IMG/VR virus record: IMGVR_UViG_3300020027_000032
Location: 1-23,003 of that record
Reading direction: 5' to 3' (one strand)
DNA from: a virus
Length of the DNA: 23,003 nucleotides
Part shown: positions 22,685 through 23,003 of the stretch, one piece after another
How positions within the stretch are numbered: position 1 is the stretch's first letter
Layout of the letters: every line of letters begins with the position of its first letter
Position numbers and translations under genes: made by a program
The notes under the pieces: model-generated
Databases searched by the model: none
What the model saw: only the letters and a program-made list of their open reading frames with translations
Told to the model about the DNA's origin: nothing

Positions 22685-23003
22685 CCAGGGATATTAATCT
22701 ATGCGCACATGCATGCGCTACTTGGCCCGCCGCGTCGGTATCCGGATCTGAATCGCTCTCCGATATACAGCTACAAGGCATTGATTCAACTGTCCCAGAA
22801 ATTCCAATTTATGCCCGATTTTCCAACCCCTCGAAAACGCATATCCGTCGTTTAGATTCATAGTCTTGCGCCGCTGGCAGGCAAGTATGGGATGCATAAC
22901 TGCTACACCTCTGCTGCTGCCGAAATTCTCATGTTTTCCGATTCGTTCCCGAATCCTTCCTTTATCCAGTGTTCCCGATTTTCACCTTGACCCACTCCCC
23001 GCG
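22685..23003. other. AT-richer region without a supported gene
   Basis: No open frame here has a start, ribosome binding site and coding character. The left end holds the regulator's control element. A further weak minus-strand promoter match (TTGAAT at 22789-22784, TATATC at 22767-22762, 16-base spacer) could serve the regulator. CCCGATTTTC occurs twice, at 22814-22823 and 22974-22983, and GAAATTC twice, at 22798-22804 and 22922-22928. No tRNA, CRISPR or integrase end is recognised. It could be a control region or an attachment region between early genes and what lies beyond the window. Confidence 0.4.
22697..22709. promoter_or_regulatory. Operator-like 13-bp element, copy 2
   Basis: Identical to 22458-22470 and in the same orientation. 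On the minus strand it reads TGTGCGCATAGAT and is followed at once by TAATAT, a -10-like hexamer before the regulator gene. No recognisable -35 lies upstream. The arms GCGCA (22703-22707) and TGCGC (22714-22718) form an imperfect inverted repeat around it. Confidence 0.5.

Noticed and set aside
22592-22855. Plus-strand 87-codon frame over the regulator gene
   Set aside because: Its first half is the Ala/Gly-rich antisense of the regulator and its second half runs through non-coding DNA; the minus-strand regulator explains the region better.
22864-22885. Hairpin-like CTTGC...GCAAG with inner GCC/GGC pairing
   Set aside because: The stem is short and bulged and no T-run follows on either strand, so it is not supported as a terminator.
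22903-23003. Minus-strand frame open from the window edge to a TAG at 22903-22905, ending in NMRISAAAEV
   Set aside because: Only 33 codons are visible, with no recognised domain; it may be the end of a gene outside the window, but chance is equally likely.

Overview
The window is a stretch of a tailed-phage genome, most likely a prophage or temperate phage with short-tailed (podovirus) morphology. The host is probably a GC-rich proteobacterium. The gene order of the morphogenesis block follows the Salmonella phage P22 plan: large terminase, portal, scaffold, coat, gp4-like head-tail adaptor, gp10-like DNA-stabilisation protein, three DNA-ejection proteins (gp7, gp20 and gp16 positions) and a tailspike/fibre. 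The proteins are diverged from P22, and several non-P22 genes are spliced into this backbone. The base composition, the frequent GTG/TTG starts and a cellulase resembling Xanthomonas/Xylella enzymes fit a Xanthomonadales or Burkholderiales host, but that is inference.

Layout. 1-1108: C-terminal part of the large terminase, cut by the window edge. 1109-1511: AT-rich promoter-like gap and a small basic protein inserted before the portal. 1512-6001: portal, scaffold and coat. 6013-8257: five small beta-rich, Ala/Thr/Gly-rich proteins absent from P22 at this place (possible decoration, neck or fibre parts). 8254-10901: gp4-like and gp10-like proteins, both carrying the same kind of inserted beta domain. 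10901-12318: a small beta protein where P22 has its tail needle, then a miniature sulfotransferase-like protein and a 2-oxoglutarate/Fe(II) oxygenase-like protein. 12320-17004: three ejection proteins. 17012-18006: a hydrophobic micropeptide and the tailspike/fibre. 18008-20202: lysis region with several single-pass membrane proteins, a GH19-type endolysin, a two-pass holin candidate, and Rz with an embedded Rz1. 20192-21593: a Cys-containing micro-protein and a complete GH5 endoglucanase.

All these genes read on the plus strand. Almost every junction is a start/stop overlap (ATGA, GTGA, TAATG), so this looks like one translationally coupled late operon. From 21614 to 22684 four small genes read on the minus strand, convergent with the late operon. 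The first of them (59 codons) encodes a ribbon-helix-helix regulator with an AT-hook-like arm. A 13-bp element is repeated exactly upstream of this regulator and of the next gene, in both cases directly against a -10-like hexamer, suggesting a small autoregulated control circuit. The last 319 bases hold no gene that I can support.

The most unusual contents are: the sulfotransferase/oxygenase pair inside the virion operon; the GH5 cellulase without signal peptide at the end of the lysis block; the shared inserted domain in two neighbouring tail-tube proteins; and the regulator with its repeated operator-like element.
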